From assembly GCA_022790855.1 (NCBI GenBank), contig JAAVYA010000021.1, forward strand, positions 1-64,000: 64,000 nt of DNA, written 5' to 3'. This stretch comes from Lachnospiraceae bacterium (GTDB lineage Bacteria > Bacillota > Clostridia > Lachnospirales > Lachnospiraceae). The stretch's first letter is position 1, and the number at the start of each line of letters is the position of its first letter. Shown here piece by piece: positions 41,365-49,662 of this stretch. The notes under the pieces were generated by a model. It saw nothing but the letters and a program-made list of their open reading frames with translations. It did not search any database and was not told the origin of the DNA. The translations under genes were made by a program, and so were the position numbers.

Positions 41365-42297
41365 ATGATAGACAAACTTATCGCAAAGATTCAAAAAACC
41401 CATGCTCCGGTGGTGATCGGACTGGATCCCATGCTTAGCTATGTGCCGGAGCATATCCTGAAAAAATCTTATCAGGAATTCGGTGAGACCTTAGAGGGAG
41501 CGGCAGAGGCCATCTGGCAGTTTAATAAGGAAATCATTGACAAGACTTATGACCTGGTTCCTGCCGTAAAGCCTCAGTCCGCCATGTACGAACAGTTTGG
41601 CGTCTCAGGAATGCAGGTGTTTGAACGCACCGTTGCTTACTGTCAGGAAAAGGATTTAGTAGTGATCGGCGACGTAAAACGGGGGGATATCGGCTCTACT
41701 TCTTCGGCCTATGCTGCGGGCCATCTGGGAAAGGTGAAGGTTGGAAACAAAGAATATGCGCCTTTCCATGAGGATTTTATTACGGTGAACCCTTATCTGG
41801 GAAGCGATGGCATCAATCCCTTCATCGATGTGTGTAAGGAAGAGAAAAAAGGCTTGTTTATCCTGGTGAAGACTTCGAATCCCTCCAGCGGGGAATTCCA
41901 GGATCGATTGGTGGACGGGCGTCCTTTATATGAATGGGTAGGGGAGCAGACGGCAAAGTGGGGAGAAGGCCATATGGGCGATACTTACAGTTATATCGGC
42001 GCCGTAGTAGGAGCTACTTATCCTCAAGTGGGCAAGGTGATGCGCAAGCTTATGCCCAAGAGCTTCCTTCTTGTTCCGGGATATGGAGCCCAGGGAGGAC
42101 AAGGGAAGGATTTGGTTCATTATTTTAATGAAGACGGACTGGGAGCGATCGTAAATTCTTCCAGGGGAATTATTGCGGCCTATAAGCAGGAGCAGTATGC
42201 AAAGTTTGGCCCCGAGCATTTTGCAGAGGCGGCAAGAGCAGCCACAGAGGCAATGATTGCAGATATTGACGGGGCATTACAAGGAGCAAAAGGTTAA
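41365..42297 (+). CDS. pyrF: Orotidine 5'-phosphate decarboxylase (long type)
   Basis: 310 residues, the longer type 2 form. Decarboxylates OMP to UMP. GLDPML (19-24), AVKPQSAMYEQFG (about 71-83) and the catalytic DVKRGDIGST (Lys/Asp pair) are visible, with VNPYLGSDG and VNSSRGIIAAY near the end. AGGAGAG site before ATG 41365. Gap of 38 bases from pyrC, 41 to pyrK. Confidence 0.95.
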   Translation: MIDKLIAKIQKTHAPVVIGLDPMLSYVPEHILKKSYQEFGETLEGAAEAIWQFNKEIIDKTYDLVPAVKPQSAMYEQFGVSGMQVFERTVAYCQEKDLVVIGDVKRGDIGSTSSAYAAGHLGKVKVGNKEYAPFHEDFITVNPYLGSDGINPFIDVCKEEKKGLFILVKTSNPSSGEFQDRLVDGRPLYEWVGEQTAKWGEGHMGDTYSYIGAVVGATYPQVGKVMRKLMPKSFLLVPGYGAQGGQGKDLVHYFNEDGLGAIVNSSRGIIAAYKQEQYAKFGPEHFAEAARAATEAMIADIDGALQGAKG

Positions 42298-42338
42298 TAA
42301 GGGGAGACTTCCCTGGATGACGCAGTAAGGAGGAAATA

Positions 42339-43106
42339 ATGGCAGAAAAATTCAGAGAGCAGGCGATTATCATCCGCCAAGAGGAGATTTCCTATGGGAT
42401 TTACAGCATGTGGCTGAAAACGGAGAACATAGCGGCCCATGCCAAAGCGGGCCAGTTTGTATCTTTGTATTGTCATGACGGAAGCAGGCTGCTGCCAAGA
42501 CCGATCAGCATCTGCGAAATTGATGCGCAGGATTGTGCGCTGCGGGTAGTTTACCGGGTTATAGGGAAAGGGACGGAGGAGTTCTCCGGCTTAAGTACCG
42601 GAAAGCATGTGAATATCGTAGGGCCTTTAGGTAATGGGTTTCCCCACAAAGAAAAAAAAGCGTTTCTGATTGGCGGCGGAATCGGGATTCCACCATTGCT
42701 GCAGCTTGCCAAGGAGTTAGACTGTGAAAAGCAGATCATATTGGGATACCGGGACGATCTGTTTTTAAAGGAAGAATTTAGAAAACAGGGAAAGGTTTAT
42801 ATTGCTACGGAAAACGGAAGTTACGGTACGGATGGAAATGTGCTGGACGCTATCCAGGAAAATGGACTGGATGCAGAGATTATCTATGCCTGCGGCCCGG
42901 CTCCTATGCTTCGGGCGGTCAAAGAATATGCCGCAAAGAAGCAGATGGAGTGCTGGATTTCCATGGAAGAGCGGATGGCCTGCGGGATTGGGGCATGTTT
43001 AGGGTGCGTATGCAAATCCAAAGAAAAAGACGGCCATACCAATGTACATAATAAGCGTGTGTGCAAGGAAGGGCCGGTATTTCGGGCAGAGGAGGTGGAG
43101 ATTTGA
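42339..43106 (+). CDS. pyrK: Dihydroorotate dehydrogenase B, electron transfer subunit
   Basis: 255 residues. Carries FAD and a [2Fe-2S] cluster and passes electrons from dihydroorotate to NAD+. Ferredoxin-reductase-like: RPISICEI for FAD, GGGIGIPPLLQLAKEL for NAD, and the cluster cysteines in ACGIGACLGCVCKS near the C-terminus. AAGGAGG before ATG 42339. The stop overlaps the pyrD start by one base (TGATG), matching the stable PyrK-PyrD complex. Confidence 0.95.
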   Translation: MAEKFREQAIIIRQEEISYGIYSMWLKTENIAAHAKAGQFVSLYCHDGSRLLPRPISICEIDAQDCALRVVYRVIGKGTEEFSGLSTGKHVNIVGPLGNGFPHKEKKAFLIGGGIGIPPLLQLAKELDCEKQIILGYRDDLFLKEEFRKQGKVYIATENGSYGTDGNVLDAIQENGLDAEIIYACGPAPMLRAVKEYAAKKQMECWISMEERMACGIGACLGCVCKSKEKDGHTNVHNKRVCKEGPVFRAEEVEI

Positions 43107-44008
43107 TGAACCTGAAAGTGGATCTTGCGGGGGTGACCTTGAAGAATCCAGTGATGACTGCCTCAGGAACCTTTGGCTCCGGGCAGGAATACGGGGAGTT
43201 TGTGGACTTAAATAAGCTGGGGGCCGTGGTGACTAAGGGGGTTGCCAACGTTCCCTGGGAAGGCAATCCTACCCCTCGGGTTGCCGAGACATACGGCGGA
43301 ATGCTCAATGCCGTAGGACTGCAGAATCCGGGCATTGATGTGTTTGTGCAGAGGGATCTGCCTTTTTTGACCCAGTATGATGCAAAAATCATTGCAAATG
43401 TCTGCGGAAGGTCCTTGGAGGATTACTGTGAAGTGGTGGAACGGTTATCCGATCAGCCGGTGGATCTGTTGGAGATCAATATTTCCTGTCCCAATGTAAA
43501 GGAAGGAGGGATTGCTTTTGGCCAGGATCCCAAGGCTGTGGAGAATATTACCCGGGAAGTGAAAAAATATGCCAAACAGCCGGTGATTATGAAGCTGAGT
43601 CCCAATGTTACAGATATTGTGGCAATGGCCAAAGCAGCAGAAGCAGGAGGGGCGGACGTCCTTTCTTTGATCAATACGATTACTGGTATGAAAATAGATA
43701 TTCAGAAGCGGAGGTTTGCTTTGGCCAATAAGACCGGCGGATTGTCCGGCCCGGCCATTCATCCGGTAGCGGTGCGGATGGTTTACCAGACGGCTCAGGC
43801 GGTGAAGCTGCCGATTATCGGCATGGGTGGGATCGCTACGGCAGAGGATGCCATTGAGATGCTGTTGGCCGGCGCAACGGCTGTTTCCGTGGGGACAGCA
43901 AATTTTACCAATCCTATGGCTACCATGGAAATTTTGGAAGGCATTCGCAGCTACATGCAGGAGCAGGGCATGGAGGACGTCCATGCGTTGATTGGAGCTG
44001 TGAGATAG
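43106..44008 (+). CDS. pyrD: Dihydroorotate dehydrogenase B, catalytic subunit
   Basis: 300 residues from ATG 43106, preceded by GGAGGTGGAG; an upstream start in the same frame would overlap pyrK further and has no site. FMN barrel of class 1B with TASGTFGSGQEYG (about 19-31), LNAVGLQNPGID, the active-site cysteine in INISCPNVKEGG and GMGGIATAEDAIEM for the FMN phosphate. Oxidises dihydroorotate to orotate together with PyrK. Followed by a perfect hairpin. Confidence 0.95.
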   Translation: MNLKVDLAGVTLKNPVMTASGTFGSGQEYGEFVDLNKLGAVVTKGVANVPWEGNPTPRVAETYGGMLNAVGLQNPGIDVFVQRDLPFLTQYDAKIIANVCGRSLEDYCEVVERLSDQPVDLLEINISCPNVKEGGIAFGQDPKAVENITREVKKYAKQPVIMKLSPNVTDIVAMAKAAEAGGADVLSLINTITGMKIDIQKRRFALANKTGGLSGPAIHPVAVRMVYQTAQAVKLPIIGMGGIATAEDAIEMLLAGATAVSVGTANFTNPMATMEILEGIRSYMQEQGMEDVHALIGAVR

Positions 44009-44018
44009 AAAACCCTTG

Positions 44019-44048
44019 GGCGGCAACATGCTCTAAGCTGTTGCCGCC
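44019..44048. terminator. Hairpin between convergent pyrD and the ANTAR gene
   Basis: GGCGGCAACA (44019-44028) pairs perfectly with TGTTGCCGCC (44039-44048). On the minus strand it is followed by CAAGGGTTTT, on the plus strand by a T-poor sequence, so it probably serves the nitrogen operon better than pyrD. Confidence 0.7.
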
Positions 44049-44078
44049 GTAGTTGTTTGTGCCATATTAAAGTGTGAT

Positions 44079-44663
44079 TTAGGAATATGTCTTGAGAATT
44101 TCCTCCGCAATCTTGCGTCTGGAAGTACAGCGGTCCATAGCCTGCTTTTCTATATAGCGGTGCGCCTGGGGCTCTTCCATATTGTTCTCGCTGATCAAAA
44201 GCCATTTCGCCTTGTTGACAATTCGGATTTCTTCCATTTTTTCTTCCATAGAAAGGGCTTTCTTTTCCGTTTTCCGCAAGCGTTCCCTTGCGCTGGACAT
44301 CCAGCTAAGGGCGTTCATAAGAGCGGGCTTTGATGTGGGTTTTGATAATGTGAACACACCGTGCTCTGTGACCTTTTCGTTTATGTCCGCCTGAAATTCC
44401 GCCCGCACCATGAGCAGGACAATGGTTCCGCTGAAATCACAGGAATCAATGGCAAACCGAATACCTGGATCATCTGGTAAAGGAGAGTTGATGATAACAT
44501 AGTCATAGGCTTGTTCGGCAAAGGCTCTTTTTGCGGCGCTTATGTTTGTCATTACGTGTACAGGGCTGTATTTTACTTCCGGGAGCAGCAAGGAGAGAGC
44601 TGTATTGAGATTTTCTGCTGCTGAGACTATCAGGACACTGTAAACACGTTCTTTCAGATGCAT
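44079..44663 (-). CDS. ANTAR-domain RNA-binding antiterminator
   Basis: 194 residues. The N-terminal pseudo-receiver (about 8-120: VLIVSAAENLNTALSLLLPE, YDYVIINSPLPDDPGIRFAI) lacks the usual phosphorylation set-up. A coiled coil (about 125-145) and the ANTAR three-helix domain (about 140-194: IRIVNKAKWLLISENNMEEP, then AHRYIEKQAMDRCTSRRKIA) follow. ANTAR proteins bind paired hexaloop hairpins in mRNA leaders and prevent termination. As last gene of the glutamate synthase/glutamine synthetase operon it resembles the clostridial NitR type. Its probable targets are the terminator-like leaders at 49333-49391 and 49512-49621. Confidence 0.85.
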   Translation of the reverse strand: MHLKERVYSVLIVSAAENLNTALSLLLPEVKYSPVHVMTNISAAKRAFAEQAYDYVIINSPLPDDPGIRFAIDSCDFSGTIVLLMVRAEFQADINEKVTEHGVFTLSKPTSKPALMNALSWMSSARERLRKTEKKALSMEEKMEEIRIVNKAKWLLISENNMEEPQAHRYIEKQAMDRCTSRRKIAEEILKTYS

Positions 44664-44713
44664 GCTGCTCCCCCCCCTTTCCTCTTTTTGGCATTTCCGA
44701 TGGGATGCAAGTC

Positions 44714-45925
44714 TTAGGCGTTACCATAAATATCCAAAATGGCAGCAGGAACATGGTTTTTGATAAATTCGCTTGTCAAAGCCAGGTTGTAAGCGGAATC
44801 CAGATCTTGGGGCAGCTTCTGATACCGGGATAAGGTTTCGGCGTCTGCCTTGTACAGGTTTAGATTAGAGGGCTTTGGCAGTTGTAGCCTGCGTTCCAAT
44901 CCATCAAGGCCGGCATAGATCAGAAGTGCGAAAGTCAAGTAAGGATTTGCCGTAGGATCAGGGGAGCGAAGCTCTGCCCGGCGGTATTCCCCTACGGCTG
45001 CGGGAATACGTACCAGTTGAGAACGGTTTTCGCTGGACCAGGACACATAGCCGGGGGCTTTGTGTTCTCCAAGGCGCCGGTAGGAATCAGGCGTGGGATT
45101 TAAAAACACGGTCATTTCCTTTACTTTTTCCAGGATACCTGCAATCATATAGGAAAGGTGATCAGAGTCCATCCAGGGATTTAGGGACATATTGATATGA
45201 AACCCGTTGCCTGGCTGGTGTTCTAAGGGCTTGGGGCTAAAATCCGCCCACAGGCCATTGCGCCTCGCCACGGTTTTTACTACGGTTTGGAAGGTCATGG
45301 CATGATCGGCTGCCGTTAGGGCGTCGGAATACCGGAAATCTATTTCATTTTGACCGGGGCCTTCTTCGTGATGGGAGCTTTCGGGCCGGATGCCCATTTG
45401 CTCTAGGGTAAGACAGATTTCACGGCGGATGTTTTCGCCTCTGTCTTCCGGGGCAATATCCATATAGCCCGCGTAGTCATAGGGAATAGCAGAGGGGCTT
45501 CCATCCTCATTCAGCTGAAACAGATAAAATTCCTGTTCGGCGCCGAAGGCAAAGCGGTAACCGAATGTTTCGGCATCGGCGACGGCTTTTTTTAAAAGGC
45601 TGCGGGTGTCGCACTCAAAGGAGGTTCCGTCGGGATAAGTAATGTTCGCGAACATTCGGACGACTTTTCCATGTTCCGGACGCCAGGAGAGCAGCGTTAA
45701 TGTCTCGGCCTCCGGATGAAGCAGAAGGTCGCACTGGGTTTCATCACCAAACCCTGCAATGGCCGATGCATCAAAAGAAATTCCGTATTCAAAGGCCCGG
45801 GGCAGTTCATCCGGCATAATGGATATATTTTTTTGTTTCCCAAATACATCGCAGAAGGCAAGACGGATAAATTTTACGTCATCCTCTTTCACATACTGCA
45901 TTACCTCTTCCTTTGAATATTTCAT
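44714..45925 (-). CDS. glnA: Glutamine synthetase type I-like
   Basis: 403 residues, shorter than the usual 440 or so. Makes glutamine from glutamate, ammonia and ATP. N-terminal beta-grasp (FIRLAFCDVFGKQKNISIMP), metal-site GAEQEFYLF (about 128-136), HHEEGPGQNEIDF, GNGFHINMSL and the arginine block AELRSPDPTANPYLTFALLI are present. The usual adenylylation-loop tyrosine region is reduced, as in many Firmicutes. It lies 20 bases after the GXGXG subunit gene, in the glutamate synthase operon. Confidence 0.85.
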   Translation of the reverse strand: MKYSKEEVMQYVKEDDVKFIRLAFCDVFGKQKNISIMPDELPRAFEYGISFDASAIAGFGDETQCDLLLHPEAETLTLLSWRPEHGKVVRMFANITYPDGTSFECDTRSLLKKAVADAETFGYRFAFGAEQEFYLFQLNEDGSPSAIPYDYAGYMDIAPEDRGENIRREICLTLEQMGIRPESSHHEEGPGQNEIDFRYSDALTAADHAMTFQTVVKTVARRNGLWADFSPKPLEHQPGNGFHINMSLNPWMDSDHLSYMIAGILEKVKEMTVFLNPTPDSYRRLGEHKAPGYVSWSSENRSQLVRIPAAVGEYRRAELRSPDPTANPYLTFALLIYAGLDGLERRLQLPKPSNLNLYKADAETLSRYQKLPQDLDSAYNLALTSEFIKNHVPAAILDIYGNA

Positions 45926-45945
45926 ATGATCTACCTGCTTTCTGT

Positions 45946-46665
45946 TTAGTTTGCTACGTACATCTGTTTGTATGGATTATGACTGTCAGGGGTAACAACG
46001 GTAAAAGGGGAGGATAGGATCTCGGATGTATCATAGCCGAATAATGCGCAGTACTCCGAGATATAGGTACATAGTTCTTCCAGTTCTTCTGGTTCTGGAA
46101 GGCGGGATGTAACCTGGGTTGGAAATGTGATATCTCTACAGTCTGAACGCAAAAACAATTTGCCGCCATGCATGCCGGTACATGGGAAATTGCCTACGAT
46201 TTTTTGGTTCTTTGCATGAAGGCCCAACACTACAATGACTCCTCCTGCCTGATATTCTCCCAGGAAACTTCCGGCTGTGCCGCCGATCACTAACACAGGA
46301 ACCTTATCCCTGTATGCTTTCATATGGATTCCGGCACGGTAGCCGGCGTTGCCTTTTACAAAGATTTTACCGCCGCGCATGGCATAACCGGCCGTATCCC
46401 CAATGCTTCCGTGGACTACGATTTTCCCGGCATTCATAGTATCCCCCACGGCGTCCTGTGCATTTGCATGTACCGTGATGGAAGCGCCGTTGAGGTATGC
46501 CCCCAAAGCATTTCCCGGAATGCCGTCAATGGTAATATGGTTGTTGGAAATCCCGGCTGCAATGAAACGCTGGCCGCAGCATCCGGTAATGGAGCAATCC
46601 TCTTTTGCCTTACGGAGCATATCATTTAAAGTTTTGGAATCATAATCTTTTACGTCTAAAAACAT
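45946..46665 (-). CDS. Glutamate synthase GXGXG subunit
   Basis: 239 residues from ATG 46665 (GGGAGG eight bases upstream; a GTG four codons earlier is too close to that site). Right-handed beta helix made of repeated G-x-x-x-G-x-x-x-G strands (GNALGAYLNGASITVHANAQ, DAVGDTMNAGKIVVHGSIGD, TAGYAMRGGKIFVKGNAGYR). In bacterial GltB this domain is the C-terminal part that shapes the ammonia tunnel; here it is a separate protein, as in archaeal-type split glutamate synthases. Confidence 0.9.
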   Translation of the reverse strand: MFLDVKDYDSKTLNDMLRKAKEDCSITGCCGQRFIAAGISNNHITIDGIPGNALGAYLNGASITVHANAQDAVGDTMNAGKIVVHGSIGDTAGYAMRGGKIFVKGNAGYRAGIHMKAYRDKVPVLVIGGTAGSFLGEYQAGGVIVVLGLHAKNQKIVGNFPCTGMHGGKLFLRSDCRDITFPTQVTSRLPEPEELEELCTYISEYCALFGYDTSEILSSPFTVVTPDSHNPYKQMYVAN

Positions 46666-46701
46666 ATTATAGCACACCTCCCGGTATATTTGTTTTGCAA
46701 A

Positions 46702-48207
46702 TTATTCTCCTGCATGAGAAATACCAAGAATTTGAAGCTCTTTTTCTGTCATGCCGATGCCCCGGAGCATGAGACGGTTCCCTCTGAGGGCTTCGATGGA
46801 GTTGATTCCCATACCGCCCATCAGCTCTTTTATTTCATGATTCCAGGCATTCATGAGCTGGATCAAGCGTTTGCTGCCGGTATCAGGATTCAGGCGCATC
46901 GCAAGCTCGGGACGCTGCGTGGCGATGCCCCAGTTACATTTGCCGCTTTGGCAGGTTCGGCAGAGATGGCATCCCAGAGCCAGCAGCGCCGCCGTTGCAA
47001 TGTAGCAGGCGTCCGCTCCTAGGGCAATGGCTTTTACAACATCTGCGGCGCTGCGGATAGAACCGCCTGCAATCAAAGATACATGGTTGCGTATGCCTTC
47101 GTCACGGAGCCTTTGGTCTACGGCAGCTAGGGCAAGCTCTATGGGAATCCCTACATGATCACGGATTCTGGTGGGGGCGGCGCCGGTGCCTCCCCGAAAG
47201 CCGTCTATCGCAATCATATCGGCGCCGCTTCTGGCAATGCCGCTGGCAATGGCGGCGATGTTGTGGACGGCGGCTACTTTTACTATGACAGGTTTTTTAT
47301 ATTCTGTGGCTTCTTTCAGAGAAAATACAAGCTGCCGGAGATCTTCAATGGAATAAATATCATGGTGGGGAGCCGGGGAAATAGCATCCGAGCCTTCTGG
47401 TATCATCCGGGTACGGGAGACGTCTCCCACAATTTTTGCGCCGGGAAGGTGTCCGCCGATCCCGGGCTTGGCGCCTTGCCCCATTTTTACCTCGATGGCG
47501 GCCCCGGCGTTTAGATATGCTTCATGTACGCCGAACCGGCCGCTTGCTACCTGGACGATGGTGTTTTTGCCGTAGGAGTAAAAATCTTCGTGAAGGCCCC
47601 CCTCCCCAGTGTTATAGAGGATGCCAAGGCCAGATGCGGCGCGGGCCAGAGAAGCGTGGGCCTGGTAACTTATGGAGCCGTAACTCATGGCGGAAAACAT
47701 GACCGGCATGGAAAGCTCCAGTTGAGGTGGCAGGTTGTAACGAAGCCTGCCGTCTTGGTCCCGTTGGATTTTTTCCGGCTTTTTTCCCAGAAATACACGG
47801 GTCTCCATGGGTTCCCGCAATGGGTCAATGGGCGGGTTGGTTACCTGTGAGGCGTTGATCAGGATCTTATCCCAATAAATAGGCAGGGGCTTGGGATTCC
47901 CCATGGAAGACAAAAGAACACCGCCGCTGTTTGCCTGCTTGTAGATTTCCTTTATGGCGTCGCCTGGCCAGTTGGTGTTTTCCCGGAATGCGCCGTCGTA
48001 TTTTACGATTTTTAAGGCTCTGGCGGGGCAGAAAGAAACGCAGCGCTGGCAGTTGACGCATTTCATTTCGTCGCTGGCCATGAGTTTTTGATCTGCAAGA
48101 AAGCTATGGACTTCGTTTGCGCATTGTTTTTCACATACGCGGCAGAGGGTGCAGCGGTTTTCATTACGGATTACTTCAAATTCAGGATACATAAATTCTA
48201 TACTCAT
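46702..48207 (-). CDS. gltB: Glutamate synthase, ferredoxin/FMN central subunit
   Basis: 501 residues. Two [4Fe-4S] ferredoxin motifs (Cys19, 22, 25, 29 and Cys50, 53, 56, 60) precede the FMN-binding alpha/beta barrel (FSAMSYGSISYQAHASLARA; GMGQGAKPGIGGHLPGAKIV-like block; VKVAAVHNIAAIASGIARSG). The third cluster motif is CHLCRTCQSGKCNWGIAT. It reduces 2-oxoglutarate plus ammonia to glutamate. The start overlaps the stop of the amidotransferase gene by one base (TGATG). No GltD gene is present, so electrons may come from ferredoxin. Confidence 0.9.
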   Translation of the reverse strand: MSIEFMYPEFEVIRNENRCTLCRVCEKQCANEVHSFLADQKLMASDEMKCVNCQRCVSFCPARALKIVKYDGAFRENTNWPGDAIKEIYKQANSGGVLLSSMGNPKPLPIYWDKILINASQVTNPPIDPLREPMETRVFLGKKPEKIQRDQDGRLRYNLPPQLELSMPVMFSAMSYGSISYQAHASLARAASGLGILYNTGEGGLHEDFYSYGKNTIVQVASGRFGVHEAYLNAGAAIEVKMGQGAKPGIGGHLPGAKIVGDVSRTRMIPEGSDAISPAPHHDIYSIEDLRQLVFSLKEATEYKKPVIVKVAAVHNIAAIASGIARSGADMIAIDGFRGGTGAAPTRIRDHVGIPIELALAAVDQRLRDEGIRNHVSLIAGGSIRSAADVVKAIALGADACYIATAALLALGCHLCRTCQSGKCNWGIATQRPELAMRLNPDTGSKRLIQLMNAWNHEIKELMGGMGINSIEALRGNRLMLRGIGMTEKELQILGISHAGE

Positions 48208-49301
48208 CAGTATGCACCGTCCTTTACTTGAATTATGACTGGTTCTCCGCCGGAAGGAGCCCAGATATGTTTGGCATTGGGTTCCATGGTGCGGATAGCC
48301 GCTTCTTCACTGGCAATATATATTTTATCATCTTTTTCGCCAACGACCATAGAGCGGAGCTTCAGGCGGTCGTTCAAGGCCATCAGGCCGCCGTTATACC
48401 CCAGGACAATGGAAAAAGGGCCGGTGATCAGCAGGCTTGAGAAAAGGGTGCGCAGATAGATATGCTTTTGTTTATCTTCTATATCGGTTTTGCGTTCGAT
48501 GGTGCTCCAGAAAGGGGCGGCGATAACACTGGCGGCCTCTTCCAAAGAGAGCCCCTGCACACGAAGCAGATAATCCATAATATAGGTAATCACTTCGGTA
48601 TCCGTCTGCAGATTGCATTTATATCCGAACATTTCAATAAAACGGCGGTTGGCGTCATAAGAAGAAATTTCACCGTTATGTACGATGGACCAGTCCAGAA
48701 GGGTAAAAGGATGGGCGCCGCCCCACCAGCCGGGGGTATTGGTAGGATATCTGCCATGGGCAGTCCAGGAATAGCCCTGGTATTCTTCTAACCGGTAAAA
48801 AGACCCTACGTCTTCTGGGAATCCAACGGCTTTAAAGGTTCCCATATTTTTACCGCTGGAAAATACGTAAGCGCCTTTGAATTCTGTATTGATTTCCATT
48901 ACGGTGCGGGCGACAAATTCCTTTTCGTCCAGCTGCAGGCTGGCCAGAGTGGATTTTAAGGGGGAGACAAAATATCTCCAAATAATAGGCTCATCAGTGA
49001 TGGCGGGAATTTTTCGTGTAGGGATCATTTCTGATTTTACAATTTCAAAGCGTTCTTTTAAAAATGCCTCGCAGCTTTTTCGCGTGGCGCGTTGGTCAAA
49101 AAACAAGTGGAGCGCATAAAAGTCTTTGTATTCAGGATAAATACCATATCCTGCAAAACCGCCGCCTAGTCCGTTGGAGCGGTCATGCATTGGTTTCATT
49201 GCATTGCGGATACCTTCTCCGGACATTTTATTTCCTTCTTTGGAGATGACGGCTGCGATGGCGCATCCGGAGGGGATTCGAACCTGGCCTTCTAATTTCA
49301 T
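48207..49301 (-). CDS. Class II glutamine amidotransferase subunit of split glutamate synthase
   Basis: 364 residues. Ntn-type domain that releases ammonia from glutamine: GCAIAAVISKEGNKMSGEGI (Cys13 would be the nucleophile after processing), NGLGGGFAGYGIYPE, AHGRYPTNTPGWWGGAHPF and DWSIVHNGEISSYDANRRF are family hallmarks. The 12-residue extension before Cys13 implies a propeptide or another arrangement. First gene of the minus-strand nitrogen operon, preceded by a strong promoter and a long terminator-like leader hairpin. Confidence 0.85.
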   Translation of the reverse strand: MKLEGQVRIPSGCAIAAVISKEGNKMSGEGIRNAMKPMHDRSNGLGGGFAGYGIYPEYKDFYALHLFFDQRATRKSCEAFLKERFEIVKSEMIPTRKIPAITDEPIIWRYFVSPLKSTLASLQLDEKEFVARTVMEINTEFKGAYVFSSGKNMGTFKAVGFPEDVGSFYRLEEYQGYSWTAHGRYPTNTPGWWGGAHPFTLLDWSIVHNGEISSYDANRRFIEMFGYKCNLQTDTEVITYIMDYLLRVQGLSLEEAASVIAAPFWSTIERKTDIEDKQKHIYLRTLFSSLLITGPFSIVLGYNGGLMALNDRLKLRSMVVGEKDDKIYIASEEAAIRTMEPNAKHIWAPSGGEPVIIQVKDGAY

Positions 49302-49332
49302 AATGATTTCTTTCCTTTCAGGGAATTAAAAA

Positions 49333-49391
49333 GAGCAAAGGCGCTTATTTTGGCACAGAATTTTTCTGCACGAAAATGAACGCCTTTGCTC
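49333..49391 (-). promoter_or_regulatory. Attenuator hairpin in the glutamate synthase leader
   Basis: An 11-base outer stem (49333-49343 with 49381-49391, GAGCAAAGGCG/CGCCTTTGCTC) encloses a second long stem (TTTTCGTGCAGAA with TTCTGTGCCAAAA). On the minus strand a TTTTTAATT run follows. Since it starts within a few bases of the predicted +1, most transcripts should stop here unless antitermination occurs. Confidence 0.75.
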
Positions 49392-49401
49392 ATTGGTAAG
49401 T

Positions 49402-49430
49402 ATTATACGCCTGCTCCTTCCTTCCGTCAA
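49402..49430 (-). promoter_or_regulatory. Promoter of the glutamate synthase operon
   Basis: On the minus strand TTGACG (49430-49425), 17-base spacer, perfect TATAAT (49407-49402). Confidence 0.8.
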
Positions 49431-49464
49431 GAAAAATTTTATAATATAAAAATGGAAAAAGGGG

Positions 49465-49493
49465 TTGACAAATAAAAATTGCCGTTGTAAAAT
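49465..49493 (+). promoter_or_regulatory. Promoter of the type III glutamine synthetase gene
   Basis: TTGACA (49465-49470), 17-base spacer, TAAAAT (49488-49493); start predicted near 49500. Confidence 0.8.
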
Positions 49494-49502
49494 GCAGGTC
49501 GT

Positions 49503-49630
49503 AAAGGCAAAGGCGTCTTTGAAGGTTCAAAGGCGTCATTTTTTCATTCTAACTACATATCTTATAGAGTAAAGGCAAAGGCGTCTTTTATGCACAATCG
49601 GCATAGGATGTCTTTGCCTTTTTGTATTTT
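49503..49630 (+). promoter_or_regulatory. Two tandem terminator-like hairpins in the glnN leader
   Basis: The 18-base word AAAGGCAAAGGCGTCTTT occurs twice (49503-49520 and 49571-49588). Hairpin 1 has a 10-base stem (49512-49521 with 49528-49537), a hexaloop AAGGTT (49522-49527) and ATTTTTTC after it; A at loop position 1 and G at position 4 fit the ANTAR consensus. Hairpin 2 pairs AAAGGCAAAG (49571-49580) with CTTTGCCTTT (49612-49621), with an inner TATGC/GCATA stem, followed by a T-rich run. Confidence 0.7.
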
Positions 49631-49662
49631 TAGAAAGATTACAGCACCAAAAGGAGAATGAT

